Source: Agromyces protaetiae (lineage in GTDB: Bacteria > Actinomycetota > Actinomycetes > Actinomycetales > Microbacteriaceae). Taken from it: DNA of 64,000 nucleotides. This document shows positions 7,645 through 16,412 of this stretch, in pieces. The stretch covers positions 806,001 to 870,000 of the forward strand of contig NZ_CP133018.1 of assembly GCF_030866785.1 (NCBI RefSeq). The letters are read 5' to 3'. Made by a program: the position numbers and the translations under genes. The notes beneath the pieces are model-generated. The model made no database searches and was not told the origin of the DNA. It saw only the letters and a program-made list of their open reading frames with translations. Position 1 is the first letter of the stretch. Each line of letters begins with the position of its first letter.

Positions 7645-7674
7645 GCTCAGATCTGGCCGTTCTCCAGCTCAGAT
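7611..7674. repeat. 21-bp tandem repeat covering two converging gene ends
   Basis: Copies at 7611-7631, 7632-7652 and 7653-7674 (unit CTGGCCGTTCTGGGCTCAGAT, given here as CTGGCCGTTC + TGGGCTCAGAT, with 2-4 changes per copy). It contains the stop of the small plus-strand gene and the stop (TCA, 7669-7671) of the minus-strand hydrolase. Confidence 0.8.
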
Positions 7675-8403
7675 GCTCGCGACCGCCGCGCGGATCGCCT
7701 CGAGCGCCGCCTCCGGGTGCGACACCATCGACACGTGCGACGCGCTCAACTCGCTCACGGTCGACCCGGCGCGGGCGGCCATACGGCGCAGCACATCGAC
7801 GGGGATGACCCGGTCGTCGGTGCCGATGACCGCCCAACTCGGCAGCGACCGCCATGCCGGCGGCCCCGATGGCACGACGTTCGCGACGAGCGAGGCCGGT
7901 CGCTGGCTGGCGACGATGGTCCAGCGGTCGGCCTCGGCGAGGTCCTGGGCGAACGACTCGTGCACGACCTCGGGCTTCAAGAACACCTCGGCTGCGCCCT
8001 CGGGCGCGCCCGGGTAGCCGGCGATGTCGAAGATCGTCGTGGGGTCGGGCACGGCGAGCGCGGAGCCGGATCCCTCGAGGATCTGCACGACCGTCTCGCC
8101 CTCGTCGGGCACGAACGCGTTCACATAGACGAGCGCGCGCACGTCGCCCCCACCGGTCGCGGCGTTCGTGATGACCGCGCCGCCGTAGGAGTGGCCGACG
8201 AGCACGACCGGACCGCTCGTGCGCTGTGCAAGGAACGACGCGACGTACGCCGCGTCGTCGGTGAGCCCGCGCAGCGGGTTCGGGGGTACCAGCACGGTGT
8301 ACCCATCGGCCTGCAGTGCCCTCGTCACCGCATCCCAGCTCGAGCCGTCGGCCCAGGCGCCGTGCACGAGCACGATCGTGGGCTTCGTCGCATCCGTCAT
8401 CAT
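7669..8403 (-). CDS. Alpha/beta-hydrolase
   Basis: 244 residues. The start TIVLVHGAWADGSSWD carries the oxyanion-loop HG motif, and the nucleophile elbow GHSYGG (Ser near residue 92) follows. The acid is likely the Asp of VIGTDDRVIP and the base the His of ASHVSM near the C-terminus. The overall pattern matches short plant-SABP2/HNL-like esterases widespread in actinobacteria. Two ATGs and a GTG are stacked at 8400-8406; a GAGAGG sequence favours one of the ATGs. Substrate unknown; stands alone. Confidence 0.8.
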   Translation of the reverse strand: MMTDATKPTIVLVHGAWADGSSWDAVTRALQADGYTVLVPPNPLRGLTDDAAYVASFLAQRTSGPVVLVGHSYGGAVITNAATGGGDVRALVYVNAFVPDEGETVVQILEGSGSALAVPDPTTIFDIAGYPGAPEGAAEVFLKPEVVHESFAQDLAEADRWTIVASQRPASLVANVVPSGPPAWRSLPSWAVIGTDDRVIPVDVLRRMAARAGSTVSELSASHVSMVSHPEAALEAIRAAVASI

Positions 8404-8533
8404 CACCCTCTCGTCGAAGGCGGACGGTCGGGTCCGCCACGGCGCACACTACGCCCGTGAGAGCGCGGCCACCAGAGGTGATGAGTTTTGCTCCGCTTTA
8501 TTCGCGGGCTCCGGTCGGTGAGACCCGGCGCGA

Positions 8534-9823
8534 TCACGCCACGGTCGCGCCACCGCCACCCCGGATGTGCCAGGGCTGCCCGTACCCGCCGAGATCCTCC
8601 GGCCGCGCCATCAGCTCGAGGAACTCCGCGGCGTCGAACGCCTCGGGTCCGAGCACGCCGACCCCCTGCCAGCGGCCGTCGGCGAGCAGCTCGAGGGCGA
8701 TCACGGGGTTCAGCGCCGTCTGCCAGACGACGCACTGCGCCTCGTACTCGGCCATCGTCCACTCGTTGTCGGACACGTGGTACAGGTACGACTCGCGCGG
8801 CTCGCCGGTCTTCGCATCGCGGCCGGTGACCCACACGCCGGCGCAGGTCTTGCCGGTCATGCGCGGGCCGATGGTCGCCGGGTCGGGCAGGCCGGCCGCG
8901 ACGACATCGCGCGGCGCCACCTCGACGGGCCCGTTCGCGCTGCGCACGCGCACGGGCGTGGTCTTGTCGAGCCCGAGCGTGTGCAGCGTCTTCAGCACGC
9001 CGATGAACTCGTCGCCGAGGCCGTACTTGAACGTCACGCGCTTGGCATCGAGCCAGCGCGGCATGAGCAGCACCTCTTCGTGCTCGACGTTGACGCACTC
9101 GACCGGCCCGATGCCCTCGGGGAAGTCGAACACCTCGGGCTCGCTGAACGGCGCGGTCGTGTACCAGCCTCGCTCCTGCTCCCAGACCACCGGCGGGTTC
9201 AGGCATTCCTCGATCGTGGTCCAGATCGAGAAGCTCGGTGCGAAGATCTCGTTGCCCGCCTCGTCGCGCACGACGAGGTTCGCGCCGTCACGCACACCGA
9301 GCTCGTCGATCTCGGAGAACAGGTGATCCGCGGCGTACCGCGCGAACACGTCGGACAGGCCGGGCTCGACGCCCATGCCCACGAGCGCGAGCCGACCCGC
9401 GCGCTCCCAGTCGCCGGCCTGCGCGAACTGGTCGTCGCCGAGCTTGACGCCGGTCTGGGTGTAGGGATCGGTCGGATGCGGCTCGGAGAGGCTCATCGCC
9501 ATGTCGAGGTAGTCCGCGCCCGCGGCCAGGGCCCCGGCGAAGATCGACGGCACGAACTTGGGCTCGACCGCGTTCATCACGTGCGTGGCACCGTGCTCGC
9601 GCGCGACGGCGGCGACCACCTCGGGGTCGCTCGCGTCGATCTGCGCGGTGGCGAACGTCGCGGCGACCTCGTCGCCATGCCGCTCCCGGATCCAGTCGAC
9701 CGTGCGCTGCGCGCGCGACTCGTCGTAGTCACTCACCACGATGCGCTCGTAGAAGGAGCGGCGGGCCGCGATCTTGGCGATGGCGTCGCCGACGCCGCCG
9801 GCGCCGATGAGCAGGATGCGCAT
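8534..9823 (-). CDS. Saccharopine-dehydrogenase-family oxidoreductase
   Basis: 429 residues. The N-terminal Rossmann fold is clear (MRILLIGAGGVGDAIAKIAARR, then VVSDYDESRAQ). Family features include NAVEPKFVPSIFAGALAAGADYLDMA and GVEPGLSDVFARYAADHLF in the central catalytic domain. The family reduces or oxidises an imine between an amino acid and an oxo-acid or aldehyde (saccharopine, carboxynorspermidine, opine-like compounds) with NAD(P). It starts one base after the PfkB stop, so it is the last gene of the tautomerase-like/SIS/kinase operon. A C-N bond-forming or -cleaving enzyme in an amino-sugar operon is unusual and may release an amine from an N-substituted sugar; that role is inference. 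Confidence 0.75.
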   Translation of the reverse strand: MRILLIGAGGVGDAIAKIAARRSFYERIVVSDYDESRAQRTVDWIRERHGDEVAATFATAQIDASDPEVVAAVAREHGATHVMNAVEPKFVPSIFAGALAAGADYLDMAMSLSEPHPTDPYTQTGVKLGDDQFAQAGDWERAGRLALVGMGVEPGLSDVFARYAADHLFSEIDELGVRDGANLVVRDEAGNEIFAPSFSIWTTIEECLNPPVVWEQERGWYTTAPFSEPEVFDFPEGIGPVECVNVEHEEVLLMPRWLDAKRVTFKYGLGDEFIGVLKTLHTLGLDKTTPVRVRSANGPVEVAPRDVVAAGLPDPATIGPRMTGKTCAGVWVTGRDAKTGEPRESYLYHVSDNEWTMAEYEAQCVVWQTALNPVIALELLADGRWQGVGVLGPEAFDAAEFLELMARPEDLGGYGQPWHIRGGGGATVA

Positions 9824-9824
9824 G

Positions 9825-10841
9825 TCAGTCTCCGATCTCTGCGACCTCTGGGGTCGCGATCTCCGCGACCTCGACGGTCGCGGCAAGCTGGGTTGCGGTG
9901 GTGCGGTCGGGCTGGGCGCTCACGCCGCCGGCTCCGCGCGTGGACGCGGTTCCGCAGGCTACCGCGAAGGCGAGGGCGTCCGGAACGGATGCTCCGCGGA
10001 GCCGAGCGGCGATGAAGCCCGCAGCCAGGGTATCGCCGGCTCCGACCGTGTCGACGAGCTCGCCGGTGACCTCGGGCGTTCGGGCGCGGAAGGTCACGGT
10101 GGTGCCGCCCGCGCGCTGGACGGCGAGCGCACCGTCGGCGCCGAGCTTCGCGACCACGATGCCGCCATCCGGCATGCGTGCGGTCGCCAGCGCGATCGCC
10201 TGGCCGAGCGCAGCCGTGCGTGTGATGCCCGTGAGCTCCTGCTCGTTGCCGAAGAACACGTCGGTGTGGGCCAGGACGTCGAGGATCCCGCCGTCCCACG
10301 TCTCGGCGGGGTCGAAGTTGCCGTCGAGCGACGTCGTCAGGCCCTGCGCCCGGGCGTCGGCGAAGACGCGCGACGCGTCGGGCTGCAGCGCATGCTGCAG
10401 GAAATAGCTGCCCAGGTGCAGATGGCCGGCCTCACGAATCGCCTCCGCCGGGACATCCGTCGCCGTGACCGTACCGATCGAGCCCATCGACGTGAGGATC
10501 GCCCGGTCGCCGCCGGGTCGCGTGAGGTGCGTCGAGGCGCCCGTCGGCAGCGACGGCTCGACCCGGATGAGGTCGGTCGCGACACCACGGCGTGCCAGCT
10601 CGGCGTCGAGGAATGCGCCGAACGTGTCGTCCCCGCGCACGCTCACGAGCGCGGTCGGCACCCCGAGCGCGGCCGCACCGCACGCGGTGATGGCGGAGGA
10701 GCTGCCCATGGTCAGCGTCGTGGCGGGCACGATCTGCTCGTGCTGACCGAACCTGATCTCGTCGCCGGTCTCGATGATGAGGTCCACGCAGAGCTCGCCC
10801 ACGACGAGCAGGCGGTTCAGCTCGGGTGCGGGAGCAGCCAT
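9825..10841 (-). CDS. PfkB/ribokinase-family carbohydrate kinase
   Basis: 338 residues from ATG 10841 (MAAPAPELNRLLVVGELCVDL). Both PfkB signatures are present: GSSSAITACGAAALGVPTALVS near residue 50 and DTVGAGDTLAAGFIAA near residue 275 (catalytic Asp, anion hole GAGD). It phosphorylates a sugar hydroxyl with ATP. In this operon it follows a SIS isomerase and a tautomerase-like protein, so the substrate is probably a sugar made or imported by the same locus. A second PfkB kinase of the LacC type lies at 24654, so the two presumably act on different intermediates. It overlaps the tautomerase-like gene by 25 bases. Confidence 0.85.
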   Translation of the reverse strand: MAAPAPELNRLLVVGELCVDLIIETGDEIRFGQHEQIVPATTLTMGSSSAITACGAAALGVPTALVSVRGDDTFGAFLDAELARRGVATDLIRVEPSLPTGASTHLTRPGGDRAILTSMGSIGTVTATDVPAEAIREAGHLHLGSYFLQHALQPDASRVFADARAQGLTTSLDGNFDPAETWDGGILDVLAHTDVFFGNEQELTGITRTAALGQAIALATARMPDGGIVVAKLGADGALAVQRAGGTTVTFRARTPEVTGELVDTVGAGDTLAAGFIAARLRGASVPDALAFAVACGTASTRGAGGVSAQPDRTTATQLAATVEVAEIATPEVAEIGD

Positions 10842-11155
10842 TCGCACCACACCCCTTCGATCGCGATCGCGTGCGTGCGACCCCATTCTGCGACAGCACG
10901 CGCCGCCGCGTCGCGCGCGGCGGTCATGGCCTCGGCGCCCCGGTCGGACCCGTGGATGGTGACGACCGGCCACGCGCCGGCCGAGCGGTCCGGGTTCGAA
11001 CCGTCGCCGCTCGCCACATACTCGCCCGATGCGACCGAGGTCGCGATGACGTCGCCGTCCGCCAGGCCGAGCGTGTCGGCGAGCGTGTCGGCGACCGCGG
11101 CGAGCAGCGCGCGCGTCGCCGGATGCGGCGGCGCGACGACCGTGACGACGGGCAT
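10817..11155 (-). CDS. Small protein resembling the tautomerase/MIF fold
   Basis: 112 residues from ATG 11155. The protein begins MPVVTVVAPP, which would leave Pro as residue 1 after Met removal, the catalytic base of tautomerases. The helix LLAAVADTLADTLGLADGDV is followed by WPVVTIHGSDRG and a second amphipathic helix, the alternating beta-alpha-beta layout of a ~115-residue tautomerase or MIF protein. This is pattern matching only, without a family hit. It is translationally coupled (ATGA) to the SIS gene upstream and overlaps the kinase downstream, so it belongs to the same pathway, perhaps in sugar ring-opening or enol-keto conversion. Confidence 0.5.
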   Translation of the reverse strand: MPVVTVVAPPHPATRALLAAVADTLADTLGLADGDVIATSVASGEYVASGDGSNPDRSAGAWPVVTIHGSDRGAEAMTAARDAAARAVAEWGRTHAIAIEGVWCEWLLPHPS

Positions 11156-12063
11156 CAGTCGGTGACGAGGACTGAACGGTTCAGGAAGGGAGGGGTGTCG
11201 GGGTTGCGCCCGCGCGTCGCCGCGAGCGCGACCGCGAGCCGGTGCACGAGCGGCAGGTTCGCCTGCGGGTCGAGGTCGTCGCGATAGACGGATGCCCCGG
11301 TGCCGAGCACGTCCTCGACGACGATCTCGGGCGCATCGCCGAGGAACCACACGAGTGAGCCGGGTCCGGCGCACGAGATCGGTCCGTGCTGGTACTCCCA
11401 GACCGGGTACGCCTCGGTCCAGAATCCGGCGGACTCACGGATCTTGAGGGCCGCCTCCTGTGCGAGGCCGACCGACCAGCGGTGGCCGAGGAAGACGACG
11501 TGCTGCAGGGCCTCCGGGTCGGCGGGGAGGTCGAGGGCGAGCGCGGTCCGCGCGTCGTCCACGAGCGATGCCGGAGCCGCGTCGATCGAGGCGCGGAGCA
11601 CGGTCAGCCCGGTCGTCGCGAACCGGGTCTGCACGACGGACTGCTCGTCGGCGAAGCCGAGGTGCACGGTGCGGTCCGCGCACAGCCGACCGAGCGGGGT
11701 GTCGACATCGCCGAGGATCGCGGTGATGCGGTGCGTGTCGCGGTAGCGCTCGACGAACTCGACGACGTCCGCGGTCGTGCCGGAGCGCGAGATGACGACG
11801 AGGTGCTCGTCGGGGTCGACCCAGTCGAGCTCACTCGGGATGGCGGCGCGCGTGCGGCCGAGGCCGGCATCGTTGCGCAGATACGCGTACGCGTCGCCCA
11901 TGTAGTACGACGTGCCGCACCCGACGACGAGCACCTGCTCGCCAGGGCCGGGCAGCAGCGCACGGTGCTCGGTCGCGAGGTCGAGCGCTCGGCGCCACAC
12001 ATCGGGCTGGCTGGCGAGCTCGGCGCGAGTGATCGATCCGGGCTCTGCAGTGGTGTCGTTCAT
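11155..12063 (-). CDS. SIS-domain sugar isomerase/deaminase, AgaS-like
   Basis: 302 residues with two SIS domains, like the isomerase half of GlmS and like AgaS. Landmarks are VVGCGTSYYMGDAYAY (phosphate loop, residues ~44-60), VVISRSGTTADVVEF near residue 92, and EAALKIRESAGFWTEAYPVWEYQHGPIS near residue 225, which corresponds to the GlmS/AgaS active-site ALKxxE...E(Y)xHGP segment. AgaS converts galactosamine 6-phosphate to tagatose 6-phosphate and ammonia. Here a LacC-like kinase, a class II aldolase and a DeoR regulator in the facing operon supply the next steps, which supports that reading. ATG 12063 is preferred over an upstream Met. It is the first gene of the minus-strand operon. Confidence 0.75.
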   Translation of the reverse strand: MNDTTAEPGSITRAELASQPDVWRRALDLATEHRALLPGPGEQVLVVGCGTSYYMGDAYAYLRNDAGLGRTRAAIPSELDWVDPDEHLVVISRSGTTADVVEFVERYRDTHRITAILGDVDTPLGRLCADRTVHLGFADEQSVVQTRFATTGLTVLRASIDAAPASLVDDARTALALDLPADPEALQHVVFLGHRWSVGLAQEAALKIRESAGFWTEAYPVWEYQHGPISCAGPGSLVWFLGDAPEIVVEDVLGTGASVYRDDLDPQANLPLVHRLAVALAATRGRNPDTPPFLNRSVLVTD

Positions 12064-12121
12064 CCTTGCTGCTTTCTGCTGCTTCGACGCGCTCTGCGGC
12101 GAACTGAGCAGAGTCAATCAG

Positions 12122-12134
12122 ATATGAGCATGAA
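12122..12134. promoter_or_regulatory. Candidate DeoR (AgaR-like) operator between the divergent sugar operons
   Basis: On the minus strand this reads TTCATGCTCATAT and extends to TTTCATTTCATGCT, which agrees at 12 of 14 positions with the AgaR consensus TTTCRTTTYRTTTY as I recall it. A near copy, TTCTTGCTCATTT, lies at 20025-20037 before the second set of genes. It is upstream of the predicted -35 at 12145. Confidence 0.45.
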
Positions 12135-12144
12135 ATGAAAGTTA

Positions 12145-12173
12145 TTGACGGATTCAGATCGATGATGAATACT
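12145..12173 (+). promoter_or_regulatory. Predicted promoter of the CUT1 sugar-importer operon
   Basis: TTGACG (12145-12150), 17-base spacer, AATACT (12168-12173), in an AT-rich patch 62 bases before the GTG start at 12236. Confidence 0.5.
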
Positions 12174-12235
12174 GCTGAGACAACCCGGCGGCATCGTGGC
12201 ACCGGCTCGCCGTCCGATCAGAAGGAGATCGCAGC

Positions 12236-13534
12236 GTGAATCACAGCAAGAAGCGGATGCTCGGTGTGGCCGGCATCCTGACTGCAGGCAGCCTCGTCCT
12301 GTCGGGATGCGCAGGTTTCGGCGGGGGCGGCGGTGACGAGGGCGGCGACCAGACGCTCACGTTCACGACGTGGGGCAGCGAGTCCGAAGAGGAGAGCTTC
12401 GCGGAGCTCATCGCCCAGTTCGAGGCCGAGCACGAGGGCGCCGAGATCCGCCTCAATGTCGTGCCGTACGACCAGATGTTCTCGAACATCGACGCGCAGC
12501 TGTCGGCCGGCAACGCCCCCGACCTGTTCCGCGTCGACTACGGCAACCTCGGCGTCTACTCGAGCCAGGGACAGCTGCTCGACCTCGGCGAGTACTTCAG
12601 CGACGACGAGGCCGCCGAGTTCACGCCCGCGATGTGGGAGGCGATCTCCTACGACGGCGCACCGTATGGCGTCCCCCACCAGACCGACGTGTCGGCGCTG
12701 CTCGTGAACACCGATCTGCTCACCGAAGCCGGGATCGACCCCGCCTCGCTGCCCACGACGCAGGACGACGCGTGGACGTGGGAGCAGTTCGCCGAGGTCG
12801 CCACGCAGCTGCGCGCGGCGCTGCCGGCCGACAAGTTCCCGTTCGTCTACAACTGGCAGCTGGGCGGCGCGCCGCGCTGGCTGAGCTGGCTGTTCCAGGC
12901 CGACGGCACGTTCCTCGACGGCACGACCGCGACCATCGACTCGCCCGAGGGCACCGAGGCGCTCGACTTCACCAAGAGCTTCTTCGAGCAGAACTGGGTG
13001 CCGCCGACGAGCTCCACGAAGGCGACGGTCTACGCCGACTCGCTCTTCACCGAAGGCACCGCGGCCATGGCGTTCATCGGCTCGTTCCTCGTTCCCGACA
13101 TCGACTCGCTCGCGGGCTTCGAGTGGACGGCCGTGCCGATGCCGAAGGATGTCCGCGGCGCGACCGATCTGGGCGGCAACGCGCTCGTCGCGACCAAGGA
13201 CACCAAGAACCCGGAGCTCGCCGCAGAGTTCCTGAAGTTCATGGTCTCCGCCGACGCGATGGCGCTGTTCTGCGGCAACACCAACGAGCTCCCGACGCGC
13301 CTCGACCTCGAGGGCGACGCGGTGACGTTCAAGATCCGCCCGGACGTCATGCCGGTCTTCGTCGACCAGGCGGCGACCATCGAGCCGAGCGACGTCAAGC
13401 AGCTCACCTCACCGGCCATGGCCGCGATCAACACCGCGTTGCAGGACCAGCTCGAGGCCGCGTTCATCGGCGGGCAGTCGACCGCCGACACGCTCGCGAA
13501 CCTCTCGGCCGCCATCGAGGCGGCGGCGCAGTAA
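12236..13534 (+). CDS. Sugar ABC transporter substrate-binding lipoprotein (CUT1)
   Basis: 432 residues from GTG 12236, preceded by AAGGAGA at a good distance. The N-terminus MNHSKKRMLGVAGILTAGSLVLSGC is a lipoprotein signal peptide with lipobox LSGC, so the mature protein is anchored on the outer face of the membrane. The body is a family-1 solute-binding protein: TLTFTTWGSESEEESFAELI, NAPDLFRVDYG, then KEPEL-type and AAINTALQDQLEAAFIGG at the end. It captures an oligosaccharide or amino sugar for the two permeases that follow (1-base overlap). No ATPase gene is present, as is usual for actinobacterial CUT1 systems that share one MsiK-like ATPase. Confidence 0.9.
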   Translation: MNHSKKRMLGVAGILTAGSLVLSGCAGFGGGGGDEGGDQTLTFTTWGSESEEESFAELIAQFEAEHEGAEIRLNVVPYDQMFSNIDAQLSAGNAPDLFRVDYGNLGVYSSQGQLLDLGEYFSDDEAAEFTPAMWEAISYDGAPYGVPHQTDVSALLVNTDLLTEAGIDPASLPTTQDDAWTWEQFAEVATQLRAALPADKFPFVYNWQLGGAPRWLSWLFQADGTFLDGTTATIDSPEGTEALDFTKSFFEQNWVPPTSSTKATVYADSLFTEGTAAMAFIGSFLVPDIDSLAGFEWTAVPMPKDVRGATDLGGNALVATKDTKNPELAAEFLKFMVSADAMALFCGNTNELPTRLDLEGDAVTFKIRPDVMPVFVDQAATIEPSDVKQLTSPAMAAINTALQDQLEAAFIGGQSTADTLANLSAAIEAAAQ

Positions 13535-14475
13535 TGACCGTCACGACCGCCCGCGACCGGGAGCGCACCGCGGTGCCCTCCCGGCCGCGGGCGGCGCGCC
13601 GCGCCGCCATCCTCCGCGAGTACCTCGTCGGCTGGGGCTTCGTCGCCCCGAACCTCGTCCTGCTGACGTGCTTCCTCTTCGTGCCCATCATCTGGGCGAT
13701 GGTCATCTCGTTCCAGGACACCCGCGGGTTCGGCACCCCCGAGTGGGTCGGGCTCGACAACTACGTCACCCTGGTCACCGACCCGGTCTTCTGGCGGAGC
13801 CTCCTGAACACGCTCGTCTTCACGGTGGCGACCGTGCCGATCGAACTCGCCGGCGGCCTCGGCCTCGCCGTGCTCCTGAACTCCGTGCTCCCCGCCCGGG
13901 GGCTGTTCCGCACCCTCATCGTCCTGCCGATGGTCATCTCCGGCGTCGCGTCGGGCATGATCGCCGTCATCCTCTTCTACGAGTCCAACGGCCTGATCAA
14001 CAAGGTGCTCACGGCGATCGGGCTCGACCCCGTCGGCTGGCAGTCGCAGGGCGGGCCGGCCATGGTCTCGGTCGTGATCGCGGCGATCTGGCTGCGACTC
14101 GGCTTCAACATGATCATCTACCTGGCCGGTCTGCAGTCCATCTCGCCCGAGATGTACGAGGCCGCACGCATCGACGGTGCGAGCCGGTGGCAGCAGTTCC
14201 GGTCGGTCACCGTGCCGCTCGTCGGTCCGTCGACCTTCTTCCTGCTCATCATGAACGTCATCGCGTCGTTCCAGGTGTTCGACCTGATCTTCGTGATGAC
14301 GGGCGGTGGCCCCGGTGACGCCACCTCGGTCCTCGTCACTTACGCGTACCGCAACGGCTTCGAGATCCGGGAGCAGGGCTACGGCGCGGCCATCGGCATC
14401 GTCATCCTGATCATCACCCTCGTCTTCACCTTCATCCAGTGGAAGACGAGCCGAACCCGCGATCTCGCCGAATAG
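13534..14475 (+). CDS. Sugar ABC transporter permease (MalF-like)
   Basis: 313 residues, starting at the TAATG overlap with the binding-protein gene. Six membrane segments follow a basic cytosolic start. The binding-protein-dependent transport EAA loop is present near residue 207 (YEAARIDGASRWQQFRSVTVP), the contact site for the ATPase. Position and order match the MalF partner of a CUT1 importer. Confidence 0.92.
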   Translation: MTVTTARDRERTAVPSRPRAARRAAILREYLVGWGFVAPNLVLLTCFLFVPIIWAMVISFQDTRGFGTPEWVGLDNYVTLVTDPVFWRSLLNTLVFTVATVPIELAGGLGLAVLLNSVLPARGLFRTLIVLPMVISGVASGMIAVILFYESNGLINKVLTAIGLDPVGWQSQGGPAMVSVVIAAIWLRLGFNMIIYLAGLQSISPEMYEAARIDGASRWQQFRSVTVPLVGPSTFFLLIMNVIASFQVFDLIFVMTGGGPGDATSVLVTYAYRNGFEIREQGYGAAIGIVILIITLVFTFIQWKTSRTRDLAE

Positions 14476-14484
14476 GAGGTGAGC

Positions 14485-15408
14485 ATGACCCAGACCACCG
14501 CCACCAGCGCCATGCTGGAGATCGCCGAGGCCGACGAGCTCGGCGCCCGAAGGGCCGGACGCGTCCAGCGCCGGCGTCGCAACCGGCCGCCCGGGGACCG
14601 CCGCGGCATCGTCTCCCGCACGATCATCGCGACCGTCGTCACCGTGATCGTCGTCTTCCCGCTGTACTGGATGCTCGTCGTCGCGTTCTCGCCGCGCGGT
14701 GAGGTGTTCCAGCCCGGCCTCACGCTGTGGCCGAGCACGTTCACGCTCGACAACTTCACGAAGGTGCTCGACCGGTTCCCGGTGATGGGATGGTTCGGCA
14801 ACTCGGTGGTGATCGGCGCGTTCGTCACGGTGCTCACGGTCATCGTGAACCTGCTCGCGGGATACGCGTTCGCGCGACTTCGGTTCCGCGGTCGCACCGC
14901 CGTCTTCCTGCTCGCACTGTCGACGATGATGATCCCTGTGCAGGCGATCATGGTCGCCCAGTTCCGGCTCGTGTCCGGCCTCGGCATCTATGGCACCTAC
15001 TGGGGTGTGATCCTGCCCGGCGCGGCGGCCGCCTTCGGCATCTTCCTCGCGAGACAGTTCTTCATCAGCATCCCCGACGAGATCGTCGAGGCCGCGCGCA
15101 TCGACGGGGCCGGGCATCTGCGCACGTTCATCCAGGTCGTGCTGCCGCTCTGCAAGCCGCTCATCGCGGTGCTGACCCTGCTCACGTTGATGGGAAGCTG
15201 GAACGACTTCGCCTGGCCGCTCATCGCTCTGAAGGACAACGAACTGTTCACCCTGCCCATCGGGTTGCTGTACCTCAAGAATCAGACCTCGCCCGACTAC
15301 AACGCGATCATGGCGCTCGCGCTCATCTCGGTGCTGCCCATGGTGCTGCTGTTCCTGTTCTTCCAGCGCTACTTCGTCCAGGGCTTTGCAAGGAGCGGAA
15401 TCAAGTGA
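14485..15408 (+). CDS. Sugar ABC transporter permease (MalG-like)
   Basis: 307 residues. ATG 14485 is chosen over GTG 14479 because AGGAGG at 14474-14479 is spaced five bases from it. Six membrane segments; EAA loop EAARIDGAGHLRTFIQVVLP near residue 209. The C-terminus FFQRYFVQGFARSGIK is typical for MalG-type subunits. It pairs with the permease at 13534; its stop overlaps the next start (GTGA). Confidence 0.92.
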   Translation: MTQTTATSAMLEIAEADELGARRAGRVQRRRRNRPPGDRRGIVSRTIIATVVTVIVVFPLYWMLVVAFSPRGEVFQPGLTLWPSTFTLDNFTKVLDRFPVMGWFGNSVVIGAFVTVLTVIVNLLAGYAFARLRFRGRTAVFLLALSTMMIPVQAIMVAQFRLVSGLGIYGTYWGVILPGAAAAFGIFLARQFFISIPDEIVEAARIDGAGHLRTFIQVVLPLCKPLIAVLTLLTLMGSWNDFAWPLIALKDNELFTLPIGLLYLKNQTSPDYNAIMALALISVLPMVLLFLFFQRYFVQGFARSGIK

Positions 15409-16412
15409 CCCTGACCTACCTCTGCACGCTGCCGCTCCCGGACGCGTGGTTCGCCGAACTCGAGGCCCGGGTGCCCGGCGTGGAGATCGTCCGTGCGGCG
15501 CCGGACTCGCCCGTCGACCCCGACGTGCTCGGGAGGGTCGGTCTGCTGCACACGAGCGACTGGTTCCCCGAGGCGCACGAGGCGCCCGCGCTGCGCTGCG
15601 TGCAGCTCGACACGTCGGGCGTCGACCACGTGCGGGTCACGTCCCTCTGGGCGACGGATGTCCCGATCACGACCCTCGGCGGCATCGCTCCGGTGCCCAT
15701 GGCCGAGTACGCCATGATGTCGATCCTGGAGCTCGCCCACCGGATGCCGCTCATCGAGCAGCATCGTGCCGCACGTAGCTGGCCGTCGAACGCCGAGCGG
15801 CTCTCGACGTTGACGCCGAAGCAGCTCGCAGGGGCGACGATCGGCGTCATCGGCTACGGCCGCATCGGCCGCGAGATCTCGCGGCTCGCGAGCGTGTTCG
15901 GCCTGCGTGTGCTCGGGCTCAGCCGCTCCGGCCGTCCGGCCGCGGGCGGCGAGAAGTTCGACACGGGCCGGTCCACCGCGGCCGAGGACCCCACCGAGCT
16001 GTTCCCGATCGACCAGCTCGACGAGGTGCTGCGCCGCAGCGACTACCTCGTCGTGGTCGTGCCGCTCACCGAGCTCACCCGGGGCCTGATCGGCGCCGCG
16101 CAGCTCGACCTGCTGCCGCACGGCGCCTCGGTCGTGAACATCGCCCGCGGGGGAATCGTCGACGAACCGGCGCTGCTCGAGCGGCTCCGCGACGGACGCA
16201 TCGGCGGCGTCGCGCTCGACGTGTTCGACGAGGAGCCGCTGCCCGAGGCATCCGTCTGGTGGACCGAACCCGGCGCGCTGATCACACCGCACGTCGCGGG
16301 GCTGGCGCCGCAGTACCATGCACAGACACTCGATCTCGTGGTCGAGAATCTGACCCGCTTGGCCGATGACCGGCCGCTGCTGAATGAGGTGGACCGTGCG
16401 GCCGGCTACTGA
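15405..16412 (+). CDS. D-2-hydroxyacid dehydrogenase family protein
   Basis: 335 residues from GTG 15405, with AAGGAG upstream. The NAD-binding motif is GVIGYGRIGREI near residue 148. The catalytic triad of the family is visible: Arg in VNIARGGIVDE, Glu in DVFDEEPLP, His in LITPHVAG. Such enzymes interconvert 2-oxo acids and D-2-hydroxy acids with NAD(P)H. The N-terminal substrate domain is short, as in glyoxylate/hydroxypyruvate-reductase-like members. Its place between importer and DeoR regulator suggests it handles a sugar-acid or trioses-derived oxo acid from the same pathway; the substrate is not predictable. Confidence 0.85.
   Translation: MTLTYLCTLPLPDAWFAELEARVPGVEIVRAAPDSPVDPDVLGRVGLLHTSDWFPEAHEAPALRCVQLDTSGVDHVRVTSLWATDVPITTLGGIAPVPMAEYAMMSILELAHRMPLIEQHRAARSWPSNAERLSTLTPKQLAGATIGVIGYGRIGREISRLASVFGLRVLGLSRSGRPAAGGEKFDTGRSTAAEDPTELFPIDQLDEVLRRSDYLVVVVPLTELTRGLIGAAQLDLLPHGASVVNIARGGIVDEPALLERLRDGRIGGVALDVFDEEPLPEASVWWTEPGALITPHVAGLAPQYHAQTLDLVVENLTRLADDRPLLNEVDRAAGY

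Noticed and set aside
13030..15117. 695-codon minus-strand frame opposite the sugar permeases
   Set aside because: Antisense shadow; the permeases have membrane segments and EAA loops.
16384..16395. ATG 16384 as DeoR start
   Set aside because: GTG 16396 has a better-placed ribosome-binding site; kept only as an alternative.
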